A stretch of 64,000 bases of DNA, from assembly GCF_002262885.1 (NCBI RefSeq), contig NZ_NKYF01000029.1, positions 59,860 through 123,859 of the forward strand. Direction: 5' to 3'. Below, one piece after another: positions 27,291-36,854 of the stretch. Every line of letters starts with the position of its first letter. Positions within the stretch are counted from its first letter, which is position 1. A model generated the notes under the pieces. The model had not been told where the DNA came from and searched no databases. It saw only the letters and a program-made list of their open reading frames with translations. Both the position numbers and the translations under genes were made by a program. This DNA is from Pseudonocardia sp. MH-G8. GTDB lineage: Bacteria; Actinomycetota; Actinomycetes; Mycobacteriales; Pseudonocardiaceae.

Positions 27291-28306
27291 AAGGTCGAGC
27301 TACTCGCCGGGTGTTCCACGCGCAGCTCGTACGACCTAGTGGCGTGGGCACGACCGTCGTCGCAGGCCGCCAGGCTGGCGGGGGAGCCTCGTTCGGATGA
27401 GGCCCACGTCGGGCACTGCGCGATCGTCGACGCAGTCGTCGGGCGACGAACCCGCGACGCCCGTACGGCACATCTGCGACGTCGAGCGAGACATCATCGC
27501 CCACCTCGGGGGGCGAGAACGGCCAGGATCTGTCCGCCCGCCGCTGACTCGCCGCTGACCCGCCGCACAGGCGGTGCGCGCCGGACGACCTCGCGGACGA
27601 ACGGCAGCACTCTCGTCGGCCGGACGACCCAGGCGGCGGGGATACGATCTCCACCCTTCCGCGGGATCAGAGCCTCCGCCGCTTCCCTGGTGCTTCATTG
27701 CCGGACAGATCGAAGTCGGGCCTGCGCAAATCTGTTGTCCTAGGTAACGGTCCGGCGGAGGATCGGCAGCTGCATTGCTTCGGGGACTCAATACAGACGC
27801 CGGTCGGGTGCGGACCGATGCCAAGGGGTGCTCATCGCGCCGCCGTTTCGCTTGATCCCTCGAACGCCTAGCCAGGCGTCGGCGCGGAGCGAGCGGACAG
27901 CGTAGGTGCTTCAGCCAGGCTGCTGACCGTTGCGCAGCGGCCCAGCGCTGGGCGTGGGTCCGCCATATCGGCTACTCCTCGGGCGCCTGGCCTCTTGCAA
28001 GGATCGGTCGGAAGCGGTTGACGGCGTGGTCAATTCGTGGCTGCCGCCAGGCAGAAGGCGTTGGGCGCGCTCGTCCATGCAGGGGCATCCGGCGCGCGGC
28101 CGTTGACTTCGTCGGGGCAGCCCGCGCACCGCGTCCTCCAGGCCGACGCGATACAGCAGTCCTCGCTCAACGACACGCCTTGGCTCATGCCGGTCGCCCA
28201 CCAACTGCGCGGATTGGTCAGGGCGGCGCGTATTCGGTGCTTGCCGGAACGCGCCGTCGACGTTCGATTGTGAAGAAGATCAGTACCTGCAGCACAGGAG
28301 CCGCCG
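27291..28306. other. About 1 kb with no recognisable gene
   Basis: Region between the GntR regulator and the STAS gene. Open frames on both strands are Arg/Pro-rich shadows without motifs or ribosome sites. The base composition includes AT-richer patches near 27700-27730. I see no repeat, RNA gene or transposase. It could hold decayed DNA at a cassette border. Confidence 0.4.
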
Positions 28307-28690
28307 ATGTGCTGGGACGCCGTCCGACCACCGGCCCTCGAGCAGGAGTTCACCGTCGAGTGCGGACGCCTACGACCTGGGGTGCCCGTTGTACGAGCCC
28401 GCGGTCGGCTGGACCGGGTTACGGGCGGCGAGCTGCGTCGGGCCGTCGACCGCTGCCTCAAAGATCTTCCCCGGGCGGTGGTCGTCGATCTGACCGGGGT
28501 GACCGAGCTGCGAGCCGGCGCCGTAGCGAAGCTCGCCCGCATGGCCGAGCACGTCCAGACGGACTGCATCGGTCTGCACTTCGTGACCAAGGGTGGAGTG
28601 GTGGACGGCCTGCTCGCCGGCGGACCGTTCGGTGACCGGCTCGTCATCCACCACGGTATCGCCGCGGTTCAGGGCGCGCTCGGTCGCTAG
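28307..28690 (+). CDS. STAS-domain protein (anti-anti-sigma factor type)
   Basis: Small cytosolic protein of 127 residues with a STAS fold: VVRARGRLDRVTGGELRRAVDRCL, then RAVVVDLTGVTELRAGAVAKLARM. In true anti-sigma antagonists the second motif is typically DSSG around a phosphorylatable Ser; here it is ELRAG, so the Ser is replaced and phospho-switching is doubtful. No anti-sigma kinase is adjacent. The stop TAG is the edge of an IS1380 insertion whose 4-bp target duplication (CTAG) overlaps it, so the protein length was not altered by the IS. Confidence 0.75.
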   Translation: MCWDAVRPPALEQEFTVECGRLRPGVPVVRARGRLDRVTGGELRRAVDRCLKDLPRAVVVDLTGVTELRAGAVAKLARMAEHVQTDCIGLHFVTKGGVVDGLLAGGPFGDRLVIHHGIAAVQGALGR

Positions 28691-28840
28691 CCCGGATCTT
28701 TCACGGGCCGGTCGTGAGTGGTCGTCATCGGTCGGTGCCGATGTTCGGGGGCCGGTTCTGGGCCAGGGGTATGACAGTTCGCCCCGGGGTCGCTCGGGGG
28801 TGGGCGTCGGTTCCACGGTCCGGTCCAGCGGATTCTCGTC

Positions 28841-28885
28841 GGGGCGGTCGGGGCGGTCGGGGCGGTCGGGGCGGTCGGGGTGGTG
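28841..28885 (+). repeat. Tandem 9-mer GGGGCGGTC, four perfect copies plus one partial
   Basis: Four exact copies (28841-28876) and a degenerate fifth directly before the transposase stop, inside the left non-coding end of the IS1380 element. Probably slippage-derived. Confidence 0.85.
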
Positions 28886-28886
28886 C

Positions 28887-30363
28887 TCAGCGTGGCGCTG
28901 GCAGAGTGCGCAGCCGGGTGAGCCCGTTGATCAGGAGCGATGACCAGGGCGCGTGTTCGGGCAGGTGCAGCACGGTCGCGCGGGCGGAGCGAACCAGTCG
29001 ACCGGGGACGGAGAAGATCCGCAGCCGTAGCCGCTTGGGTTCCCACCGGCGCGCGGTGTGATCGGTGAAGGCGAGGGTCTGGGCCCAGGTGGTGATTTCG
29101 CAGGCGAGCGCGACGAGGGCGCACCAGATCTGGTTCTGGGCCAGGTCGTGCAGGGGCAGGTTGCGCAGTCCGGTGTCCTTGGCGATGCGGATCCGGTCCT
29201 CGGCGCGGGCGCGGCGGCGGTGGCGGAGTTCGAGGTCGGCGAGTTGGCGGCAGGTCCGCCCGGGCGGGTGTTGGTGGCGAACGCGGTGAGTCGGTTACCG
29301 TCGGCATCGGTCAGGCGCAGCTGTGCGCCGGGGTGTGGTCGTTCGCGGCGAACGATCACCCGCATGCCCTCTGGCCAGCGTGTCAGGTCGAGCAGCCCGG
29401 TGAGTTCGACGACCGCGGCGCCGTCGCGGGGTTCGCCGTCGGCGTTGTAGGCGGTCTGCCAGGCCTGCTCGGGGAGCGCGTCGATCAGCGTGACGGCGGT
29501 GTCGGGCAGGGTGAATCCGACCGAGTAGGACAACCGCTGCCCGGCGATCCAGTCCAGCAGGTCGTGGGTGGCTCCGGCGGAGTCGGCCCGGATCAGGATC
29601 TTGCGTCCGGGCCGGGTGCCGGTGCGGTGTCCGGGGAGCTGGTGCAGGGCCTCGCGCAGCACGATGATGTGGTCGGCGGCGGTGTTGCTGCCGGCGTTGC
29701 CCGGGCGCAGCAGCACCGACAGCGGTTCCCCGGTGCCGGCGGGTCCGTGATCGACGAACGTCCAGAGTGGATGGTGTCCGTAGCCGCGCTTGAACGTGGG
29801 CGCGGCGCCCTCCTTGTCCGAGTGCGCAGTCAACAGGGTGGCGTCGACGTCGATGATCAGCGGCGATCCGGCATTCACGCCGTGGTCAGGGCTTGATTCC
29901 CTGCCAGCGCCCAGGCCCGCGCTCTGGCCTGAGCCCGCGCTGCGGCGATCGCCCGCAGAGCCGCATCCGGGGTGGCGGCGAGCCGGTCGATGACCCGGGA
30001 GACCGTCGGGTCGCAGGCCACTGGTCCGAACAGGCCCGGTTCGGCGCGTAACACCGCGACATCGGCCAGGCAGTCCCCACCCGCGGCCAGGGTGACGGCG
30101 AGATCCAGGAGCACCTTGGCCGGGTCGTGCACCGCGGTCTGCGGGCGCCACGGCCGCAGGGCCGCCGACAGTGCCCGGTCCAGACCCAGCGTCCGCACGG
30201 TCTCGGTCAACACGGTGGCGCCGGCCTGGGACACCACCGACGCGCCGGTCGTGTCGATGCCAGGACTGGGATAGAAGCCGGTAGTCTTGCTCAGCTGAAG
30301 GGTGCTCCTCGACTCGCACGGATATGGGCCTAGACAATCCACATCGTCGCTGGTCAGCGGCAC
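28887..30363 (-). pseudogene. IS1380-family transposase, two frameshifts
   Basis: Three frames together encode one transposase. Frame one has LQLSKTTGFYPSPG and HDPAKVLLDLAVTLAAGGD, then closes at 29875 in ALAGNQALTTA. Frame two resumes at PDHGVNAGSPLIIDVDATLLTAHSDKEGAAP, which carries the DDE Asp, and runs to FATNTRPGG near 29268. Frame three continues RQLADLELRHRRRARAEDRIR with the catalytic Glu and ends at a TGA at 28887-28889. The intact protein would be about 460 residues. Two single-base changes (about 29,893 and 29,262) inactivate it unless they are sequencing errors. Confidence 0.8.
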
Positions 30364-30372
30364 CCTTCAGCT
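30293..30372. repeat. 13-bp inverted repeat around the transposase leader
   Basis: AGCTGAAGGGTGC (30293-30305) and its exact complement GCACCCTTCAGCT (30360-30372) are separated by 54 bases, just inside the right end of the IS1380 element. As RNA this would fold over the transposase translation start and may limit expression of the transposase by read-through. Confidence 0.7.
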
Positions 30373-30508
30373 ATGCGACACGCACTCCGCGCGATCTACC
30401 CGTGAAAGCCCCGGGCTAGCGGCGGCGCGTCACCCCACCGGAGGCTGCTCCCGATCCGCGACGCGGGCGAACTCGATCCGCTTCGCCACCGCGAGGTCGG
30501 CGGCGACC

Positions 30509-30865
30509 TCAGGCCCCGGTCAGGTGTGTGATCACCGGATCGAACTCCGCCGTGGGTGAGAAGTCGACGTAGGCGCAGTCGGTGAGGGCGAACGGTGCGT
30601 GTCCGGGCGCCCAGTAGAAGGCCTCTCCCGCCGCGTAGGTGCGGTCGCCGCCGGGCACCCGCATGAGCAGGCGGCCTTCGAGCATGTAGCCCCAGTGCGG
30701 GCAGGGGCAGGAGTCGCCCTCGAGGCCGACGAGGGCGGGCCCGAGGTCGGTGCCCTCGGCGAGGCGGATGAACGAGACGGTCATCTCCCCGACCCGGGTC
30801 AGGCGGACCTCGACGTTGTCGTCCTTGATGACGACGGGGACGGTGTCGGGAGTGAGGGTCTGCAC
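30509..30865 (-). CDS. Small cupin-domain protein
   Basis: Single-domain cupin of 118 residues. The barrel is seen in CPCPHWGYMLEGRLLMRVPGGDRTYAAGEAFYWAPGHAPF, resembling the cupin motifs G(X)5HXH and G(X)5PXG; a single His (HWGY) is kept. The GTG at 30865 has GAGGAG 6 bases upstream, preferred over an ATG at 30958. Metal-dependent enzyme or binding protein; substrate unknown. It lies 76 bases after the large BTAD/AAA regulator on the same strand, so it may be cotranscribed. Confidence 0.8.
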   Translation of the reverse strand: MQTLTPDTVPVVIKDDNVEVRLTRVGEMTVSFIRLAEGTDLGPALVGLEGDSCPCPHWGYMLEGRLLMRVPGGDRTYAAGEAFYWAPGHAPFALTDCAYVDFSPTAEFDPVITHLTGA

Positions 30866-30941
30866 GGCTGCTCCTCGGGGTCGTACGGGGAAGAGGTACG
30901 CACCGGAGGTTGTCAGGCGAGCATTCCCGGAACGTTCCTGA

Positions 30942-33900
30942 TCAAGGGAGCGGTTCATCGGCGAGGGCGTTGCAGCGCTCCGCGTCGAGCGGCTGGCCCG
31001 CCCTGCGGAACCCGGTGGCCGCCGCGGCGAAGTGCGATCCCGCCGGTTGGCCGGTCGCCCGCGCCCGGTGACCCCGGACCTCCTGCAACGCCGCGTCCCA
31101 GGCCGGTAGCCGCATCACCACATCGGCCAGCCATTCCGCGCTCGCCACGTACTCGGCCGCCCGGTCGAGGTCCCCGGCGCGGGCCGCGGCGATGGCACCC
31201 GGGACGACGAGGGTGATCCGGCAGCCGGGGCAGGTCTCCAGCGGGCCGCGGACGGAGTTCTCGGCGTCGTCGAGGGCGGCCAACGCGGCGTCCGGGTCCG
31301 CGGCGGCGCTGATGCGGGTGCCGTAGATGCGGTCGAGGAGATGAAAGCCGACGTCGGACTCGCGGGCGACGGCCAGCGACTCGTCGAGCAGCGCGTCGGC
31401 CGCCCGGGGGTCGCCTCGGTACAGTGCTGTCTCGGCCAGCCGCTGCAGCGCCAGTGACTCCCCGACGGCGCCGCCGCTCGCCCGGCTCAGCCGGATGGCC
31501 TCGCCCAGGTCCGCTTCGGCCTCGTCCAGCCGCCCGGAGAGCAGGAGCGCCTCGCCGCGCAGCGTCACCGCGTAGGCGCGCCCGCGGGCCGCGCCGAGCC
31601 GCTCGGCCTCCGCGGCGAAGGCGTCGGCGAAGGCGATGATGTCGGCGTAGGGGCGCGCGCCGTAGAGCAGCCGCTGGTTGATGCACAGGTGTCCGTCGAA
31701 GACGCTGGTGGCGAGCTCGGGCAGGGCCGCGGTCTCGAGCAGGTCGGCGAGGACGCTCGCACGCAGGTCGCCACGGGCGTGCGCGGCCGCGGCCTGGGCC
31801 CACGAGGCGATGACGAGCGAGGGCGCGTCGCCGGACTCCAGCGCCAGCCGACGGCTCTCGGCGGCCTTCGCGGTGCCCGTCTCGGGGTCGGCGAACCCCA
31901 GCACCGCGGCGCCGGCCCAGGCGAGTGCGTGCGCGAGCCGCCCCTCGACGGTCACGGGCGCCAGTCCCTGCAACGTGCGCAGCCCGCCGGGCGGGTCGCC
32001 CCGTTTGATCTGGGAGAGGGCCTGCTTGGACCGGATCTCCTGGGCGGCCGGCTCCCCGGCGACCTCGGCGGCCAGGCCGTACGCGGCGGGGGCGCGCATG
32101 TCGCCGAGCGCGTCGAGGGCCTCGGCGCGCAGGCACAGCGCGTCCGTGCTCCGGGGATCGTGCTCCAGCAGCGTGTCGAGATGGCGCAGGGCGTCAGCGA
32201 ACGCGCCGAGCCGGGCGGCGCGGCGGGCGGCGTCGAGCAGCCAGCCGACCGCCTCGTCGGGCCGGCCGCCGTCGAGCCAGTGCCGGGCCACCAGCGCCGG
32301 TTCGGCGCCGGCGCTCGCGAGCCGGCGTGCCGTGTCGCGGTGCATCGCGACGCGGTGGTGCGGGGGCACCTGCTCGGCCAGTGCCCGTCGCACCAGATCG
32401 TGCCGGAAGCGGTAGCGGCCCTCGGCGACGACGAGCGCGCCGGCCTCCAGACCGGCGTCGAGCAGCGCGAACGCGTCGGGCTCGGCCAGGCCGGTCAGCG
32501 CCAGCACGCCGCCGGGGTCGAGGTCGCCACCGGCGACGGCGAGGCGGCGCAGCATGGCGGCCGTGGCGTCGTCGAGGTCGAGGAACCGCGCCGTCACCGT
32601 CTCCCACACCGACCGCGGCACAGCCAGCGTGTCGCCGGCACCGGCGGCGCGGGCCAGTTCCAGTGCGAAGAACGGGTTGCCGTGCGCGGTCTCCACGATC
32701 CGGGCCATGGCCCGGTCGCTGGGGCGGTGCGGCGCACCGGCCGTCACCAGCGCCTCGACCTCCTCGCGCTCCATCGGGCCGAGATCGATCGTGACGCTCC
32801 GGCCGGCCCGCTCGAGGCCCGCGACGCCCTGGGTCAGCGCGGCGCGGGCCGACTCCGGTCGGTAGGCGAGCGCGACCAGCAGACGTCGGCGTCCGTGGGT
32901 GCGGGCGAGCTGGGCGCACGTCTCGGTCGTGGCGTCGTCGGCGAGGTGGGCGTCGTCGACGACGAGCAGGGCCCCCGCGGTGGGCGCGGCGGCCATGAGC
33001 ACCCGGTGGACGGCGCCGATCACCATGTGCCGGTTGAGACCCTGCTCGGGCGGCTGCGCAGGTCGGGCGAGCGGGGTCAGCCCGGCGAGCACGGAGCGGG
33101 TGGCGCCGGGCACGGCGTCGAGCAGGCTCCGGTCCCGGCGGAGCAGGTCCTCCACGGCGGCGGTGAGCGGGGCGTACGGGCGGTCGCCGGACGCCGCGGT
33201 GACGCTCACCACGAGCCGCCCGGACTCGGCGGCCAGCGCGGCGAGCCGGCCGCACAACGCGGATTTGCCGATGCCGGCCGGTCCCCGCACGGCGAGCGCT
33301 CCCGGCTCCGCACTGCGCAGCGTGAGGGCGGCGCGGGCCAGCTCGATCTGACGCCCCACGAACGGCGCGGTGGCCGGGCCCAGCCCCGCGACGCACTCCT
33401 CGTACAGCGCGCGGCTGCGGCGGTCGGGCGCGAGGCCGAGCTCCCGCTCCAGGCTCGTCCGCAGCCGCCCGTACCACCGGATGGCGGCGTGCCGGTTGCC
33501 CTCGCGCATCGCGGCGCGCATCAGGTCCTGGTGGGCCTGCTCGTCGGCGGGCTCGACCTCCACGAGCCGCTCCCACCGCCTCGCGAGCCGCAGCACCTCC
33601 ACGTGCAGCGCCCGCACCCGCTCGCGGTCGGCCTGCGCCCACTCCTCGTACCGGGCGTCGGGCAGCAGCACGCCGGTGTACGCCTCCGCGGCCCGCTCGG
33701 CCGCGGCCGGATCCCGCGTGCGGAGCGCCGCCTCCGCGAGCCGGCAGAAGCGCTCGACGTCGACCTCGGCGGAGGGGAGCAGGACGACCCGGCCGCCCCC
33801 GAGGACGACGGCGTCCTCCCGGCCGAGGGCCTGCCGGGCCTGGTGCGCGGCCTTGCGCAGGTTCGCGGCGCCGGCCTCCGGGGTGAGGTGCGGCCAGAGC

Positions 33901-34091
33901 GCCTCGATCACCTGGTCGCGGTGCAGGCGCCGGTGCGCGGCGAGCGCGAGCAGCTGCACGAGCTCGGCCGCGCGGCGGCCCGGCCAGGCGTCCCCGCGCA
34001 CCTCGCGGTCGCCGACCACGACGCGGAAGTCGCCGAGCAACTCGATGCGCACACGCTCGTCCGGGTCCGCAGTAGGGGCCACGTCGCTCAT
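30942..34091 (-). CDS. SARP-like BTAD/AAA ATPase transcriptional regulator with TPR region
   Basis: Very large regulator (1,049 residues). Residues 10-105 form an OmpR-like winged helix (LLGDFRVVVGDREVRGDAWPGRRAAELVQLL), residues 105-235 the bacterial transcriptional activation (BTAD) domain, then an AAA/STAND ATPase with Walker A GPAGIGKSAL (about 270-279) and Walker B ALLVVDDAHLADD, and finally a long helical TPR region. It lacks a C-terminal LuxR helix. Start taken at the ATG 34091, since upstream codons are low-quality extension. Members control secondary metabolism or catabolism; its target is not clear, with the adjacent cupin the only candidate. Confidence 0.88.
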   Translation of the reverse strand: MSDVAPTADPDERVRIELLGDFRVVVGDREVRGDAWPGRRAAELVQLLALAAHRRLHRDQVIEALWPHLTPEAGAANLRKAAHQARQALGREDAVVLGGGRVVLLPSAEVDVERFCRLAEAALRTRDPAAAERAAEAYTGVLLPDARYEEWAQADRERVRALHVEVLRLARRWERLVEVEPADEQAHQDLMRAAMREGNRHAAIRWYGRLRTSLERELGLAPDRRSRALYEECVAGLGPATAPFVGRQIELARAALTLRSAEPGALAVRGPAGIGKSALCGRLAALAAESGRLVVSVTAASGDRPYAPLTAAVEDLLRRDRSLLDAVPGATRSVLAGLTPLARPAQPPEQGLNRHMVIGAVHRVLMAAAPTAGALLVVDDAHLADDATTETCAQLARTHGRRRLLVALAYRPESARAALTQGVAGLERAGRSVTIDLGPMEREEVEALVTAGAPHRPSDRAMARIVETAHGNPFFALELARAAGAGDTLAVPRSVWETVTARFLDLDDATAAMLRRLAVAGGDLDPGGVLALTGLAEPDAFALLDAGLEAGALVVAEGRYRFRHDLVRRALAEQVPPHHRVAMHRDTARRLASAGAEPALVARHWLDGGRPDEAVGWLLDAARRAARLGAFADALRHLDTLLEHDPRSTDALCLRAEALDALGDMRAPAAYGLAAEVAGEPAAQEIRSKQALSQIKRGDPPGGLRTLQGLAPVTVEGRLAHALAWAGAAVLGFADPETGTAKAAESRRLALESGDAPSLVIASWAQAAAAHARGDLRASVLADLLETAALPELATSVFDGHLCINQRLLYGARPYADIIAFADAFAAEAERLGAARGRAYAVTLRGEALLLSGRLDEAEADLGEAIRLSRASGGAVGESLALQRLAETALYRGDPRAADALLDESLAVARESDVGFHLLDRIYGTRISAAADPDAALAALDDAENSVRGPLETCPGCRITLVVPGAIAAARAGDLDRAAEYVASAEWLADVVMRLPAWDAALQEVRGHRARATGQPAGSHFAAAATGFRRAGQPLDAERCNALADEPLP

Positions 34092-34759
34092 GATGCCGGG
34101 AGTCGCCGCCCCGCGACAGTTGACCAGCGGGGATCGGGATGGTGCCGGTGTAGTTCGCGGAGCCGCGTCCGGGCAGAGCTTCCCGGTCGCTCGCAGGACG
34201 ACCACCTGTCCGCTTCGGACCGACCGGGGCACATCGGGCACATGGGCACGGAAAACGGCGGTTGACGTTGCGAGACGTCCCATGACGTTCTCGCAGGTCA
34301 ACTGTCGTTGCCGGGCTCGATCAGTAGGTCATGGCGACCGGTGAACCACACGTCGCAGGTTGCCAACCGCAGGGTCTCCTCACCTGGACGAATGAAGATC
34401 GAGAACTGGCTTAGGGCGACGGAGAACCACGCAGCCCGCAGGCTGTCGGACCCCCGCGGGGTCTCCGGGTCGAGCGACGCCGGGACCCCCCCGGGGACGT
34501 TCGCTGAGGTCCACCAAGTCGTGTTCCCTCACGCTCCTACCGCCACCCGCATCCTCGCCTGGCAATTATGTATGGTCGCGATATCAATCGGGGCGAATAG
34601 TCGTGTTGGACGCACCTAGATCCGGGCCATAGCGTGTGAGGCAGGGCCATCCGGATGCGCGATGGGCAGGCTGGGCGAGGCGCCTTCACATTCAGGGACG
34701 GCGGGCCGGTTGCGCGGAGGCGAGGAGGCCGATGTGCACGTCCCGACCGAGAGGTGTGG
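34092..34759. other. Long divergent intergenic region
   Basis: About 670 bases between the BTAD/AAA regulator (minus) and the CoA-ligase operon (plus). No gene is supported. It contains an AT-richer patch (34563-34600) with the box GATATCAATCGGGG, which recurs in front of the TRAP operon at 41488, so the rightward promoter probably lies here. Confidence 0.5.
34580..34593 (+). promoter_or_regulatory. Shared box GATATCAATCGGGG upstream of the CoA-ligase operon
   Basis: Matches GATATCAATCGAGG at 41488-41501 in 13 of 14 positions. Both lie in AT-richer patches about 130-180 bases before operon starts. The LysR regulator at 40511-41434 lies between the two operons and may recognise both. Confidence 0.4.
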
Positions 34760-36853
34760 ATGAGAAGTCTCCTGCAACCACGATCAATCGCCGTCCTGGG
34801 TGCCTCCGACAACCCCCGCAAGCTGTCCGGGAGGCCGCTGAACTACCTGAAGCGCTTCGGCTACCAGGGGAACATCTACCCGATCAACGCCCACCGGAGC
34901 ACGGTCCAAGGACTTCCCGCCTATGCCTCGTTGGACGACGTGCCGGACGAGCTCGACCTCGTCATGATCATGTTGCCCGCCGGGCAGGTGCCCGACGCCG
35001 TACGGGCCTGCGGCGTGCGCGGCGTCGGGGCGGTCATCGTCGCTGCGTCCGGTTTCGCGGAGACCGGCGACGTGGGCGCTTCGCTGCAGGCGCAGCTCCG
35101 CGCGGCGATCGACGAGGCCGGCGTGCGCGTCCTCGGCCCGAACTGCCTCGGTCTGATGAACGTGGCCACGGGCGCATTTCCCACCTTCACGACGGCCCTC
35201 GACGAAGACGTCCCTCTCGAGACCGGGCCCCTGGCGTTCGTCAGCCAGAGCGGCGCGTTCGGATCGTTCATCTTCAGCGCGGCGCAAGCGGCGGGCATCG
35301 GCATCTCGCACTACGTCAACACCGGCAACGAGGTCGACCTCACCGTCGCCGAGCTGCTCGACGCCCTGCTGGAGACCGACGGGGTCGAGGTGCTGCTCGC
35401 CTACCTGGAGGGCGTGCACGAGGGGGACCGGTTGCTGGAGGTGGCGCGGCGGGCACATGGCCTCGACACGCCGATCGTGATGGTGAAGGTCGGCACCTCT
35501 GACTCGGGCGCGCGGGCAGCCCACTCGCACACGGCGTCACTGGTGGGCGAGGACGCCGTGTTCGACGCACTGGTTCGCCGGCACGGCATCGTCCGCGTCG
35601 ACGGGATCGAGACGATGCTCGACGCCGCCCAGGTCTTCACAACCGGCCGGCGGGTCCGCGGCCGCAACCTGACCGTGTTGACCCTCTCCGGTGGCGCCGG
35701 GGTGCTGATGGCCGACGCCGCCACGGCCCACGGGTTGGTCGTCGACACCTGGGACGCGGACTGGCAGGAGCGGATGGGGACGGTCCTCCCGGCATACGGT
35801 TCGCCGCGCAATCCCGTCGACTTCACCGGGACGCTGGTCGCCGAGCCGGGCCTGCTGCGGCCGGGGCTGCAGGTCGCCATCGACCACCCCGGCACCGACA
35901 TGATCGCCGTGCTGTTGGGGAACGCCGACGCCTGCGCCGACGAGCTGGTGTCGGCGATCGATGAGATGCAGCGGGTCACCGAGAAGCCCGTCGTGACCGT
36001 CTGGACCGGCGGCAGCGGCAGGCCGCGGGCCCGCTTGCGCGAGCTCGGCATCCCGTGCTTCAGCGACCCCGGCCGGGCCGCCGCCGCTCTCGCGGCGCTC
36101 ACCGACTTCAGCCTCCGCGCTCCGTTGCCGCGGCCGACGCGTCCGCCCGGGATCGACGACCCCGCGGCGCGGGCGGTGATCGCACAGGCCCGCCAAACCG
36201 GGCTCACGCAGCTCGACGAGCACACCTCGTCCCGCCTGATCTCGGCCTACGGCATCCCCTGCGCGCCGTCGCTGGCGGTGCCGGACGTGGAGTCCGCCGT
36301 TGCCGCGTTCGACGAGCTGGGCGGCCCGGTCGCGCTCAAATTGCTCTCCGACCGCGTCGCGCACAAGAGCGACATCGGGGGCGTCCACCTTGGCCTGGAG
36401 ACCGCCGACGACGTGCGCGCCGCGGCCACCGAGCTCACCGGGCTCGTACCGGGGACCCGGCTTCTGGTACAGAGGATGGAGCGCGGAACCGAGCTGATCG
36501 TCGGGCTGAAGCACGATGCGGCCTTCGGTCCCGTGGTCGTGGCCGGTCTGGGCGGGATGCTCGTGGAGGTGCTCGACGACAGCACGGCCGCGAAGGCGCC
36601 CGTGGACATCGAGACAGCGCGCGGCATGCTGCAGGGCCTGCGCGGAAGCCGGGTGCTCGACGCGGTCCGGGGCCGATCTGCGAAGGACGTCGACGCCGCG
36701 TCGGAGGTCCTCGTCCGGCTGTCCTGGATGGCGGCCGATCTCGGATCGGACATCGCCGAGCTGGATGTCAACCCGCTGCTGCTCGGCGCGGTAGGTGAGG
36801 GCGCCGTCGCGGTGGACTGCCTGGCGTTGCTCCGCGAGACGCCGGGGGAGTGA
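34760..36853 (+). CDS. NDP-forming acyl-CoA synthetase (CoA-binding, succinyl-CoA ligase-like and ATP-grasp domains)
   Basis: Activates an organic acid to its CoA thioester with release of ADP or GDP plus phosphate. Residues 1-120 are the CoA-binding Rossmann domain (SIAVLGASDNPRKLSGRPLNYL), next the ligase-CoA part with the phosphohistidine region AHSHTASLVGEDAVFDAL, and the last 230 residues an ATP-grasp domain (GPVALKLLSDRVAHKSDIGGVHLGL; ELDVNPLLL). Length 697 matches the single-chain family; no acetyltransferase domain is present. The ATG 34760 has GAGAGG 5 bases upstream; the frame is open to 34655. First gene of a five-gene operon for acid degradation by a beta-oxidation-like route. Confidence 0.9.
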   Translation: MRSLLQPRSIAVLGASDNPRKLSGRPLNYLKRFGYQGNIYPINAHRSTVQGLPAYASLDDVPDELDLVMIMLPAGQVPDAVRACGVRGVGAVIVAASGFAETGDVGASLQAQLRAAIDEAGVRVLGPNCLGLMNVATGAFPTFTTALDEDVPLETGPLAFVSQSGAFGSFIFSAAQAAGIGISHYVNTGNEVDLTVAELLDALLETDGVEVLLAYLEGVHEGDRLLEVARRAHGLDTPIVMVKVGTSDSGARAAHSHTASLVGEDAVFDALVRRHGIVRVDGIETMLDAAQVFTTGRRVRGRNLTVLTLSGGAGVLMADAATAHGLVVDTWDADWQERMGTVLPAYGSPRNPVDFTGTLVAEPGLLRPGLQVAIDHPGTDMIAVLLGNADACADELVSAIDEMQRVTEKPVVTVWTGGSGRPRARLRELGIPCFSDPGRAAAALAALTDFSLRAPLPRPTRPPGIDDPAARAVIAQARQTGLTQLDEHTSSRLISAYGIPCAPSLAVPDVESAVAAFDELGGPVALKLLSDRVAHKSDIGGVHLGLETADDVRAAATELTGLVPGTRLLVQRMERGTELIVGLKHDAAFGPVVVAGLGGMLVEVLDDSTAAKAPVDIETARGMLQGLRGSRVLDAVRGRSAKDVDAASEVLVRLSWMAADLGSDIAELDVNPLLLGAVGEGAVAVDCLALLRETPGE

Positions 36854-36854
36854 G

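Larger units (their letters stand above)
28691..30415 (-). mobile_element. IS1380-family insertion sequence with CTAG target duplication
   Basis: A 1,725-bp element. Left end CCCGGATCTTTCACGGG (28691-28707) and right end, read on the minus strand, CCCGGGGCTTTCACGGG, are inverted repeats with two mismatches. Both are flanked by CTAG (28687-28690 and 30416-30419), a 4-bp target duplication. The transposase inside is frameshifted twice. The well-kept ends suggest recent arrival, or retention through trans action of an intact copy elsewhere. Confidence 0.85.

Noticed and set aside
28841..28885. CRISPR array
   Set aside because: The repeat unit is 9 bp without spacers; no cas genes in the window.
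31689..34265. Long plus-strand open frame opposite the BTAD/AAA regulator
   Set aside because: Low-complexity Gly/Arg/Gln composition and complete overlap with a gene carrying Walker motifs and a winged helix.
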